A stretch of 64,000 nucleotides of DNA from Saccharothrix deserti (GCF_009769385.1 NZ_VKAB01000001.1:62001-126000); one strand, 5' to 3'; shown: positions 16,724 to 27,926, counted from the first letter of the stretch. Notes: generated by a model from the letters alone, not told the origin. Translations and numbers: made by a program.

Positions 16724-18673
16724 GTGGGTAGGAAATCGGCGCTGGCCGGCTGGTTGCGGGGGCTCGACGCACAGGAGATCCGGGGCATCCTGGCGCTGCG
16801 CAAGGACGCCGCCGACCGCCGTCCCCACTCCTTACCGGCGCTGGCGGACGAGTTGACCACGACGGCGTCGGTGCGGGCGGCCGTTGACGGTCTGGACCAG
16901 GCCTGCCGGGACGTGCTGGACACCGCGGTGCGGCTGGGTGACGCGGCCGGAGTCGACGCGTTGGCGGAACGGTTGCGGTGCAACGGGAAGGCGTCGCGGG
17001 CGGAGCTGAAGCGGACGTTGGGTCAGTTGCGCGCGCGGGCGCTGCTGTGGCCGGCGGGTGACCGGTTGATCAGCTCGCCCGGTCTGCGGCTGTTGGAGGA
17101 CGAGCCGCCGCGCCGCATCACGCCCGCGCCGCGTGCGCCCCGCGTCGGCGTTCGGAACCGGGGTTCCGCCGACCGGGCCGCGACCGCGGCCGCGACGTCC
17201 ACTGTGGATGGTGTGACGCGGCTGGTCGAGCTGTGCGACGTGGAGCTGGTGGCGTGCCGTACCGGGGTGGGGTTGCGGGAGCTGCGGCGGGTCGCGGGTG
17301 TGCTGTGCGCGGACGAGGCGTTGGCGCGGCTGTGGGTGGAGCTGGCCGTGGAGGCGCGGTTGCTCGCGGTGGACGACGGCAGGCTGGTGCCGACCAGCCG
17401 GTCGGACGGGTGGCGTGCCGAGCCGCCGGCGGACCGGCTGGCCGCGTTGGCCGACGCGTGGCCGCGGATGACGTGGACGCCGGGCAGGCAGCGGTCGGCG
17501 GCCGAGGCCTCGGCGGACGCGGGCGACCGGACCAGGCGGGGCGTGCTGGAGCAGTACGCGCGACTGGGTGAGGACGAGGCGTACGAGCACCGGGACGAGG
17601 TGGTGGCGGATCTGGTGTGGACGCGGCCCGCCGTGCACGGCCGGGCGGCGACCGAGGCGGCGTTGGTGGAGGCCGAGTCGGTGGGTCTGGTGGCATCGGG
17701 CGCGGCCACCGCGTTGGGTCGGGCGGTGTTGGCTGGTGAGGCGGGCTCGGTTGCCGACCGGTTCGTGCCGCCGGCCGCGACCACGGCCCACCTGCGGCCT
17801 GATCTGACCGCCGTGGTGGCCGGGTTGCCGTGCCGGGAGCTGAGCGCGGTGCTCGACCTCGCGGCCGACGGTTCGGCGGGCGGGTGGCGGTTCAGCGGGG
17901 CGAGCGTGCGGCGGGCGTTGGACGCGGGGCACGAGCCGGACGCGTTGCTGGCGCGGTTGGCGTCGGTGGCTTCGCACGGCGTGCCCGCGACGTTGGAGCG
18001 GCTGGTGCGGGAGGTGGCGCGGCAGCACGGGCGGATCACCGTGACGCCGGTGGCGTGCTGCGTGCGGGCGGAGGACCCGGTGCTGTTGCGCGAGATCGCC
18101 GGGCACCGGTCGTTGGCGCAGCTGTCGTTGCAGCCGTTGGGGCCGACGGTCCTGGCGTCCGCGAAGCCCGCGCCGGAGACGTTGGCGCTGCTGCGGGCGG
18201 CCGGTTACGCGCCGACGACGTCGACCGCGGAGGGGATGCCGGTGGTGGAGCGGGTGCCCCGGCGCCGGGTCGAGCCGCCCGCGGTCGTGCGCGGGACGAC
18301 GGGCGGGTGGCGGCGGCCGTTGACCGGGGAGGAGTTGACGAAGCTGGCGTTGGCGCTGGTGGAGCGGGAGCGGCCGAGGCCGAAGGTCGTGCTGTCACCG
18401 GTGGAGTCGCGGCGGATGGGGACGGTGCGGCTGCTGCGGGACCAGTCGCTGGTGCTGCGCGATTCGGAGGTGGCGCTGCTGGCGGAGGCGTTGGTGACGC
18501 GGACGTCGGTGGAGATCGCCGTGGCGAACGGCCCGAGGAGCACCGTGAAGCACGTGATCACCCCCGTCGACCACGCCGCGGGCAACCTGAAAGCCAACTG
18601 CGCCCCGCGCGGCGAACACCGCGAGTTCCTGGTCGGCCACATCCGTTCGGTCCGTGCGGTGACCAGCGTTTAG
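16724..18673 (+). CDS. Helicase-associated (XPB/Ssl2 N-terminal-like) domain protein
   Basis: A 649-residue protein. It opens with ALAGWLRGLDAQEIRGILAL and RRPHSLPALADELTTTASVR, which is typical of the actinobacterial protein that carries the XPB/Ssl2-like N-terminal domain without helicase motifs. No Walker A or DEAH motif is present. The middle consists of winged-helix-like segments (VGLRELRRVAGVLCADEAL), and the C-terminal part shows ADPVLLREIAGHRSL-like text in its own version (EDPVLLREIAGHRSLAQL). In relatives it lies near an XPB-type helicase and may take part in DNA repair. That helicase is not in this window. GTG 16724 follows CATAAT by seven bases. Confidence 0.75.
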   Translation: MGRKSALAGWLRGLDAQEIRGILALRKDAADRRPHSLPALADELTTTASVRAAVDGLDQACRDVLDTAVRLGDAAGVDALAERLRCNGKASRAELKRTLGQLRARALLWPAGDRLISSPGLRLLEDEPPRRITPAPRAPRVGVRNRGSADRAATAAATSTVDGVTRLVELCDVELVACRTGVGLRELRRVAGVLCADEALARLWVELAVEARLLAVDDGRLVPTSRSDGWRAEPPADRLAALADAWPRMTWTPGRQRSAAEASADAGDRTRRGVLEQYARLGEDEAYEHRDEVVADLVWTRPAVHGRAATEAALVEAESVGLVASGAATALGRAVLAGEAGSVADRFVPPAATTAHLRPDLTAVVAGLPCRELSAVLDLAADGSAGGWRFSGASVRRALDAGHEPDALLARLASVASHGVPATLERLVREVARQHGRITVTPVACCVRAEDPVLLREIAGHRSLAQLSLQPLGPTVLASAKPAPETLALLRAAGYAPTTSTAEGMPVVERVPRRRVEPPAVVRGTTGGWRRPLTGEELTKLALALVERERPRPKVVLSPVESRRMGTVRLLRDQSLVLRDSEVALLAEALVTRTSVEIAVANGPRSTVKHVITPVDHAAGNLKANCAPRGEHREFLVGHIRSVRAVTSV

Positions 18674-18714
18674 CCGCATTGGCGTGTGCGGGGTGGCGTG
18701 GCGGCATAGCAGGC

Positions 18715-18957
18715 TTGGGTTTCGACCGCTACCGGACCGAAATCGTCACCCGGACCGAGCTGCTGGTGTCCCCAGTGGACGGTGCGGCCCCGATGACACC
18801 GGTCCCCACCTGCCCCGACTGGACGTCGGGTCGCCTCCTGCGTCACGTGGGTGAAGGGCACCTGAAGCCGGATCAGCGTCTCGATAGCGAACAAGGGCCG
18901 GAAAAGCCGGCCGCCGAGGTCACCGAAGCCCTGGAACAGGTCCGCCGCGAAAGGTGA
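18715..18957 (+). pseudogene. Remnant of a maleylpyruvate isomerase (MDMPI_N/DinB-like) protein
   Basis: An 80-codon frame whose first part (GFDRYRTEIVTRTELLVSPV, then TPVPTCPDWTSGRLLRHVGE) matches the start of mycothiol-dependent maleylpyruvate isomerase family proteins, normally 200 residues or more. After GEGH the metal-binding domain is missing, and an unrelated-looking EVTEALEQVRRER tail ends at TGA. The best explanation is a large internal deletion. There is no good start codon; TTG at 18715 is the nearest. Confidence 0.5.
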
Positions 18958-18958
18958 A

Positions 18959-18988
18959 GGCCGCCCCGACGTCGTTGTCGGAGCGGCC
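18959..18988. terminator. Stem-loop downstream of gltD
   Basis: GGCCGCCCCGAC (18959-18970) pairs with GTCGGAGCGGCC (18977-18988) with one mismatch around a 6-nt loop. It starts 29 bp past the gltD stop codon. Confidence 0.6.
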
Positions 18989-19017
18989 AGGCATCACAGT
19001 CGGTCGATGAACCGATC

Positions 19018-20523
19018 TCACACCACGGCGAGCGGGAGCATGTTGGGGATCACCGGGGACGGCAGGTCGGACGAGCCGGTCAGGAAGCGGTCCACCGCGT
19101 TGGCCACCGAACGGCCCTCGGCGATCGCCCACACGACCAGCGAAGCGCCACGGTGCGCGTCACCGCAGACGAACACGCCGGACGACTGGGTCTGCCAGTC
19201 CGAGCCGCACGAGATCGTGCCGCGCGACGTGAGCTGGATGCCGAGCCCGTCCAACAGCGGCATGTGCTCGACGCCCTCGAAGCCGATGGCCAGCAGCACC
19301 AGGTCCGCCGGCAGCACCTCGACCTCCTCGGACGTCGGCACCACCTGACGGCGACCGGAGGCGTCCTTCTCCACCCGCACCTTGCGCAGCTGGATGTGCC
19401 GCACGTGCCCCGACTCGTCGCCGACGAACTTCTCCACCGCGACCGCGAACTTCCGCTCCCCCGCCTCCTCGTGCGCGGGGTAGGTGCGCAGGATCCACGG
19501 CCACACCGGCCACGGCGACCGCGCGTCGTCCCGCGTGGAGGGCGGCATCGGGTACTGGTCGAGCTGCAGCACCGACGCCGCACCCTGCCGGGACGCGGTG
19601 CCGTAGCAGTCGGCGCCCGTGTCGCCGCCGCCGATGATCACGACGTGCTTGCCGGCCGCGTCGATCGCGGGCGGGCCGTCGCCCTCGCACGCCCGGTTCG
19701 CGGGCACCAGGTGCTCCATGGCCAGGTGGATGCCCTGCAACGAACGCCCCGGCGTGGTCGTGTCGTCACGGCCGCGCAGGGCGCCCACCGCGAGCACCAC
19801 CGCGTCGAACTGCGAACGCAGGTCCTCGACGGTCAGGTCCACCCCGACCTCGCAGCCGGTGACGAACTTCGTGCCCTCCTTGCGGAGCTGCGCGAGCCGC
19901 CGGTCGAGGACCTTCTTCTCCATCTTGAACTCGGGGATGCCGTACCGCAGCAGCCCGCCGAGCCGGTCGTCCCGCTCGAACACGGTGACCTCGTGCCCGG
20001 CGCGCGTCAGCTGCTGTGCCGCCGCGAGCCCGGCCGGGCCGGAACCGACGACCGCCACCCGCCGACCCGACGCCACGTGCGACTGCACGGGAGGCACGTA
20101 ACCCTGCTCCCACGACACGTCCGCGATGGTCTGCTCGACCCGCTTGATCGCGACCGCGCCGCCCGCGTCGTGGCTGATCGCCAGCACGCACGCCGCCTCG
20201 CACGGCGCGGGGCACAACCGGCCCGTGAACTCGGGGAAGTTGTTCGTCGCGTGCAGCCGGTCCGACGCCGACTCCCAGTCGCCCCGGCGCACCAGGTCGT
20301 TCCACTCCGGGATCAGGTTGCCCAGCGGGCACCCGGCCGACCCCGAGTGGCAGAACGGGATGCCGCAGTCCATGCACCGGGTCGCCTGGACGCGCACGTC
20401 GGCGTCACGCTTCTCCGGCGGGACGTCGAGGTACACCTCGTTCCAGTCGGACAGCCGTTCGCCGGCGGGCCGCTTCTTCGGCTCGGCACGGGAGTGCTTG
20501 AGGAAACCGTACGGGTCAGCCAC
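19018..20523 (-). CDS. gltD: Glutamate synthase small subunit
   Basis: Supplies electrons from NAD(P)H through FAD and Fe-S centres to the large subunit for glutamate formation from glutamine and 2-oxoglutarate. The 501-residue chain has N-terminal cysteine clusters ([20 protein letters not shown] and [12 protein letters not shown]), an FAD-binding motif [20 protein letters not shown] and an NAD(P)H motif [34 protein letters not shown] lies near the end. The start overlaps the gltB stop by 8 bp, which indicates translational coupling. Confidence 0.95.
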   Translation of the reverse strand: MADPYGFLKHSRAEPKKRPAGERLSDWNEVYLDVPPEKRDADVRVQATRCMDCGIPFCHSGSAGCPLGNLIPEWNDLVRRGDWESASDRLHATNNFPEFTGRLCPAPCEAACVLAISHDAGGAVAIKRVEQTIADVSWEQGYVPPVQSHVASGRRVAVVGSGPAGLAAAQQLTRAGHEVTVFERDDRLGGLLRYGIPEFKMEKKVLDRRLAQLRKEGTKFVTGCEVGVDLTVEDLRSQFDAVVLAVGALRGRDDTTTPGRSLQGIHLAMEHLVPANRACEGDGPPAIDAAGKHVVIIGGGDTGADCYGTASRQGAASVLQLDQYPMPPSTRDDARSPWPVWPWILRTYPAHEEAGERKFAVAVEKFVGDESGHVRHIQLRKVRVEKDASGRRQVVPTSEEVEVLPADLVLLAIGFEGVEHMPLLDGLGIQLTSRGTISCGSDWQTQSSGVFVCGDAHRGASLVVWAIAEGRSVANAVDRFLTGSSDLPSPVIPNMLPLAVV

Positions 20524-23500
20524 GGGAGGCCTCCATGATCGCCTGGTCGACGTCCCTGCCTTCCGCGCGGGCGAGCCTCATCGCTTCGAGCACGCGCTGG
20601 TAGTCACCGGGCATGACCTTGGTGAACGACGCGGAACGCCGGGGCCAGTCGCCGAGCAGCGACGCGGCCACCGCCGAACCGGTGAGCTGGTGGTGGCGTT
20701 CCACCACTTCGCGCAGCCAGCGCAGGTCTTCGGCGCCGGGCCGCTGGAGTTCGACCATGGCGGGGTTGACCGCCGCCGGGTCGAGTTCCAGCACGTACGC
20801 GATACCGCCGGACATGCCGGCGGCGACGTTGCGGCCGGTCGGTCCGAGCACCACGGCCCGGCCGCCGGTCATGTACTCGAACGCGTGGTCGCCCACGCCC
20901 TCGGCGACGGCCAGCGCGCCCGAGTTCCGCACGCAGAACCGTTCACCGACGCGTCCGCGCAGGAAGATCTCGCCGGACGTGGCGCCGTAGCCGATCACGT
21001 TGCCCGCGATGACCTGCTGCTCGGCGGCGAACGGCGCGTCCGGGTGCGGGCGGACGATGATCCGGCCGCCGGACAGGCCCTTGCCGACGTAGTCGTTGGC
21101 GTCGCCGATCATCTCCAGCGTGATGCCGCGCGGGATGAACGCCCCGAGCGACTGCCCGGCCGAGCCGGTGAACGTCACGTGGATCGTGTCGTCGGGCAGG
21201 CCGTCACCGCCGAACCGCCGCGTCACCTCGGCGCCGAGGAGCGTGCCGACGGTGCGGTTGACGTTGCGCAGCGGCAGTTCCAGCCGCACCGGGCGGGCGT
21301 CGTTGAGCGCCGCGTCGGCGAGCTGGAGCAGCGTGCGGTCCAACGCCTGCGCCAGGCCGTGGTCCTGTTCGCGGACCTTGCGCTTGGCCGTGTGGTACGG
21401 CGTCACGGGCACCTCGAACACCGGCGACAGGTCCAGCCCTGCCGCCTTCCAGTGCTCGATCGCCTCGTCGGTCTGCAGCAGCTCGGCGTGGCCGACGGCC
21501 TCGTCGATCGTGCGGAAACCCAGTGACGCCAGCAGTTCCCGCACTTCCTGGGCGACGAAGTGGAAGAAGTTCACCACGTGGTCGGCCTGACCGGTGAAGC
21601 GCTTGCGCAGCTCCGGGTTCTGCGTGGCGATGCCGACCGGACAGGTGTCCAGGTGGCAGACCCGCATCATGACGCAGCCCTCGACGATCAGCGGCGCGGT
21701 CGCGAAACCGAACTCCTCCGCGCCCAGCAGCGCGGCCACCACCACGTCCCGGCCGGTGCGCATGGCGCCGTCCACCTGCACGGTGATCCGGTCGCGCAAA
21801 CCGTTGAGCAGCAACGTCTGCTGGGTCTCGGCGAGGCCGATCTCCCACGGCGTGCCCGCGTGCTTGAGCGAGTTCAGCGGTGACGCGCCGGTGCCGCCGT
21901 CGTGACCCGAGATCAGCACCACGTCCGCGTGCGCCTTCGCCACACCCGCCGCGACCGTGCCGACGCCGACCTCGCTGACCAGCTTCACGTGCACGCGGGC
22001 CTGCTCGTTGGCGTTCTTCAGGTCGTGGATCAGCTGCGCGAGGTCCTCGATCGAGTAGATGTCGTGGTGCGGCGGCGGGGAGATCAGGCCCACGCCCGGC
22101 GTCGAGTGCCGGGTCCGCGCGATCCACGGGTACACCTTGTAGCCGGGCAGCTGCCCGCCCTCGCCCGGCTTCGCGCCCTGCGCCATCTTGATCTGGATGT
22201 CGCTGGCGTTGACCAGGTACTCGCTGGTGACGCCGAACCGGCCGGACGCGACCTGCTTGACCGCGCTGCGCCGCTCCGGGTCGTACAGGCGCTCCGGGTC
22301 CTCGCCGCCCTCACCGCTGTTGGACCGGCCGCCGAGCCGGTTCATCGCGATGGCCAGCGTCTCGTGCGCCTCCGCCGAGATCGACCCGTACGACATGGCG
22401 CCGGTGTTGAAGCGCTTGACGATGGAGGAGACGGGCTCGACCTCGTCGATCGGGACGGGCGTGCGGCCCTCGTCCTTGAACGAGAACAGGCCGCGCAGCG
22501 TGCCGCCCATCCGGGCCAGCCGCTCCACCTCTTCGGTGTAGCGCCGGTAGACGTCCTGCTTGCCGGTCTTCGTGGCGTGCTGGAGCAGGAACACCGTCTC
22601 CGGCGAGAACAGGTGCAGCTCGCCCTCGCGGCGGTAGGCGTACTCGCCGCCCACCTCGAGCTTGCGGTGCACGCGGTCGGTCGGGTTGTCCGGGTGGGCA
22701 CGGCGGTGGCGCAGCGCCACCTCCTCCGCCAGCACGTCCAGGCCCGCGCCGCCGAGCTTCGACACCGTGCCGGTGAAGTACTCGTCCAGCAGGTCCTTCG
22801 ACAGGCCGACGGCCTCGAACACCTGTGCCGCCGTGTACGCGCCGACGGTCGAGATGCCCATCTTCGACATGATCTTCAACGTGCCCTTGACCAGGGCCGT
22901 CACGTAGTTCCGGACCGCCTTGCGCGGGTCGATTCCGGTCACCGCGCCGGTGCTGATCATGTCTTCGATCGTCTCGAACGCCAGGTACGGGTTCACCGCG
23001 GCGGCGCCGTAGCTCAGCAGCGCGGCCACGTGGTGCACCTCGCGGGCGTCACCGGTCTCCACGACCAGCGCCACGCGCAGCCGCTCCTTGGTGCGCACCA
23101 GGTGGTGGTGCACCGCGGACACCAGCAGCAGCGACGGGATCGGCGCCATCCGGTGGTCCGAGTCGCGGTCCGACAGCACCAGCGTGCGGGCGCCGTTCGC
23201 GATCGCCTCGGACGCCTCGCGGCGCACCCGCTCGATCGCCGCCGCCAGCGCGGCCCCGCCGCCGTCCACCTCGTACAGTCCGGACAGGACGGTGCAGGCG
23301 AAGCCCGGCAGGTCGCCGTCGTCGTTGATGTGGATGAGCTTGGCCAGCTCGTCGTTGTCGATCACCGGGTAGGTCAGCTTGATGTGCCGGCAGCTGACCG
23401 GGCCCGACTCCAGCAGGTTCTGCTCCGGGCCCATCACCCGCGACACGCTGGTGACGATCTCCTCGCGAATCGCGTCCAGCGGCGGGTTCGTGACCTGGGC

Positions 23501-25054
23501 GAAGTTCTGCACGAAGTAGTCGTAGAGCAGCCGGGAGCGCTGCGACAGCGCCGCCACCGGGGTGTCCGTGCCCATCGAGCCCAACGGCTCCGCGCCCGTG
23601 GTGGACATCGGGGCGAGCAGGATGCGCAGCTCTTCCTCGGTGTAGCCGAACGTCAGCTGGCGCCGCACCACGGCCTCGTGGCTCTGCAGCACGTGCTCGC
23701 GGTCGGCCAGGTCCGCCAGCTCCAGCAGACCCGCGTGCAGCCACTCGTCGTACGGCAGCTCGTCGGCCAGCTTCGCCTTGACCTCGTCGTCCTCGACCAG
23801 GCGACCCTCGACCGTGTCGACCAGGAACATCTTCCCCGGCTGGAGGCGGCCCTTGGCCACCACCTGGTCCGGCGGCACGTCCAGCACACCGGTCTCGGAG
23901 GCCAGCACCACGCGGCCGTCGGCGGTCTGCCACCAGCGGGCCGGGCGCAGACCGTTGCGGTCCAGCACCGCGCCGACCAGCGAACCGTCGGTGAACGTCA
24001 CGCACGCCGGTCCGTCCCACGGCTCCATCAGGCTGGCGTGGAACTCGTAGAACGCGCGGCGCTTCGGGTCCATCGAGGTGTGGTTCTCCCACGCCTCGGG
24101 AATCATCATCAGCACCGCGTGCGGCAGGCTCCGACCGCCCAGGTGCAGCAGCTCCAGCACCTCGTCGAAGCTCGCCGAGTCCGACCCCTCCGGGTCGCAG
24201 ATCGGGAACAGCCTGGTCAGGTCGCCCGGGATGAGGTCGGACGCGAGCAGCGCCTCACGGGCCCGCATCCGGTTCCGGTTGCCGCGGACCGTGTTGATCT
24301 CGCCGTTGTGCGCGACGTACCGGAACGGGTGCGCCAGCGGCCACGACGGGAACGTGTTCGTGGAGAAGCGGGAGTGGACCAGGGCGATCGCGCTGGCCAG
24401 CCGCTCGTCGCGCAGGTCGGGGAAGAACGCGGGCAGCTGGCCGGTGGTCAGCATGCCCTTGTAGACGATCGTCCGGGACGACAGCGACGGGAAGTACGTG
24501 CCGACGTCCGCCGCCGCGCTCTCGTGCTCCACCCGCTTGCGCAGGGCGAACGTGAGGCGGTCCAGCTCGATGCCCTGCCGGCCGGTCTCGCTCTTGACGA
24601 GCAGCATCGCGAAGTGCGGCATCACCGAACGCGCGGTGGGGCCGACGTCCGCGTGGTCGGGAGCGGTCGGCACGTCGCGCCAGCCCAGGACCTCGAGGCC
24701 CTCCTCGGTGGCGACCCGCTCGGCCAGCTCGACCGCCTTCGCGCGGTCCTCGGGGTCGGCGGGCAGGAACGCGATGCCCGCCGCGTACGCGCCCGGCTCG
24801 GGCAGCTCGAAGTCGAGCACGTCCCGCAGGAACGCGTCCGGCAGCTGCAGCAGGATCCCGGCGCCGTCGCCGCTGGTCGGCTCGGCGCCGGCCGCGCCGC
24901 GGTGCTCCAGGTTGGCCAGCGCGGTGAGCGCGTCGACGACGATGTCGTGCGAGCGCCGGCCTTTGATGTCGGCGACCATCGCCACACCGCAAGCGTCACG
25001 TTCCGCGGCGGGGTCGTAGAGCCCCTGCGGGGACGGGATGGCGGAGAAGATCAC
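20516..25054 (-). CDS. gltB: Glutamate synthase large subunit
   Basis: The catalytic subunit of 1512 residues. The GTG at 25052-25054 is preceded by AAGGAGG eight bases upstream. An N-terminal glutaminase domain begins with DACGVA; Cys22 is the catalytic nucleophile after removal of the short propeptide. The FMN-binding synthase domain carries [19 protein letters not shown], and the 3Fe-4S cluster cysteines are in [18 protein letters not shown]. The C-terminal beta-helix domain has repeated Gly-rich segments ([28 protein letters not shown]). It forms an operon with gltD. A GlnR-like box lies about 107-122 bp upstream of the start. Confidence 0.95.
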   Translation of the reverse strand: MIFSAIPSPQGLYDPAAERDACGVAMVADIKGRRSHDIVVDALTALANLEHRGAAGAEPTSGDGAGILLQLPDAFLRDVLDFELPEPGAYAAGIAFLPADPEDRAKAVELAERVATEEGLEVLGWRDVPTAPDHADVGPTARSVMPHFAMLLVKSETGRQGIELDRLTFALRKRVEHESAAADVGTYFPSLSSRTIVYKGMLTTGQLPAFFPDLRDERLASAIALVHSRFSTNTFPSWPLAHPFRYVAHNGEINTVRGNRNRMRAREALLASDLIPGDLTRLFPICDPEGSDSASFDEVLELLHLGGRSLPHAVLMMIPEAWENHTSMDPKRRAFYEFHASLMEPWDGPACVTFTDGSLVGAVLDRNGLRPARWWQTADGRVVLASETGVLDVPPDQVVAKGRLQPGKMFLVDTVEGRLVEDDEVKAKLADELPYDEWLHAGLLELADLADREHVLQSHEAVVRRQLTFGYTEEELRILLAPMSTTGAEPLGSMGTDTPVAALSQRSRLLYDYFVQNFAQVTNPPLDAIREEIVTSVSRVMGPEQNLLESGPVSCRHIKLTYPVIDNDELAKLIHINDDGDLPGFACTVLSGLYEVDGGGAALAAAIERVRREASEAIANGARTLVLSDRDSDHRMAPIPSLLLVSAVHHHLVRTKERLRVALVVETGDAREVHHVAALLSYGAAAVNPYLAFETIEDMISTGAVTGIDPRKAVRNYVTALVKGTLKIMSKMGISTVGAYTAAQVFEAVGLSKDLLDEYFTGTVSKLGGAGLDVLAEEVALRHRRAHPDNPTDRVHRKLEVGGEYAYRREGELHLFSPETVFLLQHATKTGKQDVYRRYTEEVERLARMGGTLRGLFSFKDEGRTPVPIDEVEPVSSIVKRFNTGAMSYGSISAEAHETLAIAMNRLGGRSNSGEGGEDPERLYDPERRSAVKQVASGRFGVTSEYLVNASDIQIKMAQGAKPGEGGQLPGYKVYPWIARTRHSTPGVGLISPPPHHDIYSIEDLAQLIHDLKNANEQARVHVKLVSEVGVGTVAAGVAKAHADVVLISGHDGGTGASPLNSLKHAGTPWEIGLAETQQTLLLNGLRDRITVQVDGAMRTGRDVVVAALLGAEEFGFATAPLIVEGCVMMRVCHLDTCPVGIATQNPELRKRFTGQADHVVNFFHFVAQEVRELLASLGFRTIDEAVGHAELLQTDEAIEHWKAAGLDLSPVFEVPVTPYHTAKRKVREQDHGLAQALDRTLLQLADAALNDARPVRLELPLRNVNRTVGTLLGAEVTRRFGGDGLPDDTIHVTFTGSAGQSLGAFIPRGITLEMIGDANDYVGKGLSGGRIIVRPHPDAPFAAEQQVIAGNVIGYGATSGEIFLRGRVGERFCVRNSGALAVAEGVGDHAFEYMTGGRAVVLGPTGRNVAAGMSGGIAYVLELDPAAVNPAMVELQRPGAEDLRWLREVVERHHQLTGSAVAASLLGDWPRRSASFTKVMPGDYQRVLEAMRLARAEGRDVDQAIMEASRG

Positions 25055-25153
25055 TGCGCAGACCTCCTTCGTCGTCCTTGAAAGAACGAGTCCTCGTGTC
25101 CAGGTCCTGGAATCCGGGTGCTGGGCACGGGACGACGATGGCCCGCGTGTTGA

Positions 25154-25176
25154 CGCGACTTTAACAGTCGCGAAAC
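25154..25176. promoter_or_regulatory. GlnR-like box and inverted repeat upstream of gltB
   Basis: TTAAC (25161-25165), six bases, then GAAAC (25172-25176) fits the GTNAC-n6-GAAAC pattern of actinobacterial GlnR half-site pairs with one deviation. It overlaps a perfect inverted repeat, CGCGACT-N5-AGTCGCG (25154-25172). GlnR control would make sense for gltBD, but only one pair of half-sites is clear. Confidence 0.35.
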
Positions 25177-25356
25177 CGAACCACACCATCCTTCGGGTGA
25201 TCTCGGTCGTCGATGCGTAACGATTCGGCCCGCTGGTGCGATACCGGAGCCGGCTTGTTACGCGTTGGTAAGCATAACTCCTTGACAGCCGCCGCGCGCG
25301 TCGGTGAGAGCTTGCCTACACGCCCCGATCCACTTCCGGGACTCGTGAACGCGCAG

Positions 25357-25415
25357 GTGAGCCCCCGTGCCGTCGCCTGACTGGGGGGAGAGGGGCGATG
25401 ACGCCGGGGGCTCAC
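25357..25415 (-). terminator. 11-bp stem-loop downstream of the dctA-like gene
   Basis: GTGAGCCCCCG (25357-25367) pairs perfectly with CGGGGGCTCAC (25405-25415). The 37-nt loop can form a further partial stem. It starts 24 bp past the transporter stop codon. Confidence 0.5.
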
Positions 25416-25438
25416 GGCCGGATGGCTGTCGGGTGGTC

Positions 25439-26815
25439 CTAGCGGCTGGCCGCTCCCACCGGTTCACGGTCGGCGGCGTCATCGTCGTCGTCACCGTGCT
25501 GACGGTCCATCAGCGCGTCCACGTCGACCTGCGACGGGTTGTCCAGGACCTCGCGCAACCGGTCCTTGTCCAGCTGACCCTGCCAACGGGCCACCACGAG
25601 CGCGCCCACGCCGTTGCCGATGACGTTGGTGATCGCCCGCGCCTCGGACATGAACCGGTCGATGCCCACGATCAGCGCGATGCCGACCGCCGGGATGGCG
25701 CTGTTCGCCTCGAACGCGGACAGCGAGGCCGCCAGCGTGACCAGGCCGGCGCCGGTCACACCCGCCGCGCCCTTGCTGGCCAGCAGCATGAACAGCAGCA
25801 GGCCGATCTGGGTGCCCAGACCCACTTCGACGCCCGTCGCCTGGGCGATGAAGATCGCGCCCATGGTCAGGTAGATGCAGGTGCCGTCCAGGTTGAACGA
25901 GTAGCCGGTCGGGATGGTCAGGCCGACCACCGACTTGTCCGCGCCGGCCGCCTCCAGCTTCACCAGCATCCGGGGCAGCACCGTCTCGGAGGACGACGTG
26001 CCGAGCACGATGAGCAACTCGTCCTTGATGTACCGGAGGAACTTGAAGATCGAGAACCCGGCGTAGAGCGACACGCTGCCCAGCACGACCACGATGAACA
26101 GCAGGCACGTCGCGTAGAACGAGCCCATCAGCCAGGCCAGCTTGCCCAGGATCGAGCCGCCGAACTTGCCGATCGTGTAGGCGATGCCGCCGAACGCGCC
26201 GATCGGCGCCGCGTACATGACGATCTTGATGACGCCGAACATGACCTTGGCGACCGTGTCGAGCGCCGCCACCACCTTCTCGCCGCGCTTCCCCATGCCC
26301 GCCACGGCCACCGCGACCAGCACCGCGATGACCAGCACCTGGATCAGCTGGCCGTCGGTGAACGCGCCGAGGAACGACTTCGGCACCAGGCCGAGGATGA
26401 AGCCGGTGACGCCGGTCTCGGCGTTCTGGGCGTCGGCGAGGGTCTTGGCCGCCGCGTCGTCGTTCAGCGGGATCGACGGACCGTGGTGGCCCGGCTGCAC
26501 CAGGTTCACGACGACGAGGCCGATGGCGAGGGCCGCCGTCGTCATCGCGGTGAAGTAGAGGATCGTCCGCAGCGCCAGGCCGCCCGCCTTGGCCAGGTTG
26601 CCCAGGCCCGCGATGCCGACCACGATCGTGCAGAAGATCGTCGGGGCGATGACCACCTTGACCAGCGCGATGAAGAAGTCGGCCAGCCACTTCATACCCG
26701 AAGCCTGCGCGGGGAAGGCGTACCCGACGACCACGCCGAGCACGATCGACACCAGCACCCAGAAGTAGAGGTGCTTGTAGATCGGTTTCCGCACACGTGT
26801 TTGCGCGCTGACCAC
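25439..26815 (-). CDS. Dicarboxylate/amino acid:cation symporter (DctA/GltP family)
   Basis: A 458-residue inner-membrane transporter that takes up C4-dicarboxylates or acidic amino acids with Na+ or H+. Signature parts of the family are present: the serine-rich re-entrant loop LGTSSSETVLPRML, the TIPTGYSFNLDGTCIYLTMG motif and the ASKGAAGVTGAGLVTLAASL segment, with a conserved Asp in VGIDRFMSEARAITNVIGN. The C-terminal tail is acidic (DDDDDAAD). The GTG at 26813-26815 is chosen because GGAGGAGAC precedes it. It is divergent from the TAXI binding protein 156 bp away. DctA versus GltP specificity cannot be separated by eye. Confidence 0.9.
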   Translation of the reverse strand: MVSAQTRVRKPIYKHLYFWVLVSIVLGVVVGYAFPAQASGMKWLADFFIALVKVVIAPTIFCTIVVGIAGLGNLAKAGGLALRTILYFTAMTTAALAIGLVVVNLVQPGHHGPSIPLNDDAAAKTLADAQNAETGVTGFILGLVPKSFLGAFTDGQLIQVLVIAVLVAVAVAGMGKRGEKVVAALDTVAKVMFGVIKIVMYAAPIGAFGGIAYTIGKFGGSILGKLAWLMGSFYATCLLFIVVVLGSVSLYAGFSIFKFLRYIKDELLIVLGTSSSETVLPRMLVKLEAAGADKSVVGLTIPTGYSFNLDGTCIYLTMGAIFIAQATGVEVGLGTQIGLLLFMLLASKGAAGVTGAGLVTLAASLSAFEANSAIPAVGIALIVGIDRFMSEARAITNVIGNGVGALVVARWQGQLDKDRLREVLDNPSQVDVDALMDRQHGDDDDDAADREPVGAASR

Positions 26816-26971
26816 GTCTCCTCCAAGGGGGGACCATTTGCCTGCTGGCGGCTGGGGTTGGTTGGTGATCCTGAACACAGCACGCCACCACGACAAGGAG
26901 CACGTCGGAAACTTCAGATCCCTCTGACGTAACACGCCGTTCACTCGCCCGACGGGACTAGTCTGCTCGGC

Positions 26972-27913
26972 GTGCAGGTGTCCCGGCGCTCGCTGCTCCT
27001 CGCCGCCCTGGCCGCGGGTGTGCCCGGCGGCCTGTCCGGCTGCACGTCCGACGACGTGCCGGCGATCGACGAGCTGGTCCTGGCCACCGGGCCGGAGGGC
27101 GCGGTGTTCCGCGAGGTCGGGCGCGCGTTGGCCTCGGCGTTGGCCGATCAACTGCCGGCGACGCGGGTGGTGGTGAGGACCACGGCGGCGTCGGTGGAGA
27201 ACGTCCGGCTGCTGCGGGAGGGCCAGGTCCACCTCGGACTGTCCTCTTTGGATCCACTGGACGGCGCGCTGCTCAGCGCGGACGACCCGGCCGGGATCAG
27301 TGCCGTCGGACGGCTCTACGACAGCTTCATGCAGATCGTCGTGCCGGCCGACTCGCCCGTTCGGCGACTGGCCGACCTGACCGGGCGGACGGTGTCGTTC
27401 GGGCCGTCCGAGTCGGGGACGGAGTTCACCGCGACCCGGCTGTTGGCGTTGTTCGGGGTGCAGGTGGACGGCCGGCGGATGGAGCACGCGGAGGCGGCGC
27501 GTCAGCTGGTGGCCGGGTCACTGGACGCGTTCCTGGCGCTGACCGGCATCCCGACATCGGCGGTGACGGACATACTCCACACGTTCCCGCTGCGGTTGCT
27601 CGACATTCCCGGCGAGGCGGAGAAGCTGGCCGCGGACTACTCCGGTCTGTACATACCGGCCACCATCCCGGCGACGACGTACGGAGACCTCGGGCCGTGC
27701 CGAACATTCGCCGTGCCGAACTTGCTGCTGGCGCGGACGGCGTTGGACGCGGATGTGGTCGAGGTCGTGACGCGGACGGTGTTCACGCGGTCGGCAGAAA
27801 TCGTGGTCGGCCACCCCGAGGCCAGCCGGATCAACGTGCGAACCGGGATATCCACAGGTCAGGTACCCCTGCACAAGGGCGCCGAACGCTGGTTCCGAGC
27901 CGTGAAACGGTGA
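26972..27913 (+). CDS. TAXI-family TRAP-type solute-binding lipoprotein
   Basis: A 313-residue secreted lipoprotein. The signal peptide VSRRSLLLAALAAGVPGGLSGC ends in the lipobox LSGC with Cys as the lipidation site. The mature part carries TAXI features: LATGPEGAVFREVGRALASAL, a GTEFTATRLLALFGV segment and LFxxxIP-like text. No TRAP membrane subunits are encoded nearby, so it may serve as a sensor ligand-binding protein for the histidine kinase pair or work with the divergent symporter. TAGTCT at 26959-26964 precedes the GTG by seven bases with no ribosome site. Confidence 0.75.
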   Translation: MQVSRRSLLLAALAAGVPGGLSGCTSDDVPAIDELVLATGPEGAVFREVGRALASALADQLPATRVVVRTTAASVENVRLLREGQVHLGLSSLDPLDGALLSADDPAGISAVGRLYDSFMQIVVPADSPVRRLADLTGRTVSFGPSESGTEFTATRLLALFGVQVDGRRMEHAEAARQLVAGSLDAFLALTGIPTSAVTDILHTFPLRLLDIPGEAEKLAADYSGLYIPATIPATTYGDLGPCRTFAVPNLLLARTALDADVVEVVTRTVFTRSAEIVVGHPEASRINVRTGISTGQVPLHKGAERWFRAVKR

Positions 27914-27926
27914 ATGGCGCAGGACT

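Larger units (their letters stand above)
25055..25438. other. 384-bp spacer between gltB and the dctA-like gene
   Basis: Both neighbours run on the minus strand. The spacer holds the gltB control region, including a CGCGACT/AGTCGCG inverted repeat and a GlnR-like box, plus the stem-loop after the dctA-like gene. No gene is seen. Confidence 0.6.

Noticed and set aside
21902-25081. Very long plus-strand open frame opposite gltB
   Set aside because: Composition is dominated by Arg, Val, Gln, His and Asp, with no recognisable motif; gltB on the other strand explains the absence of stops.
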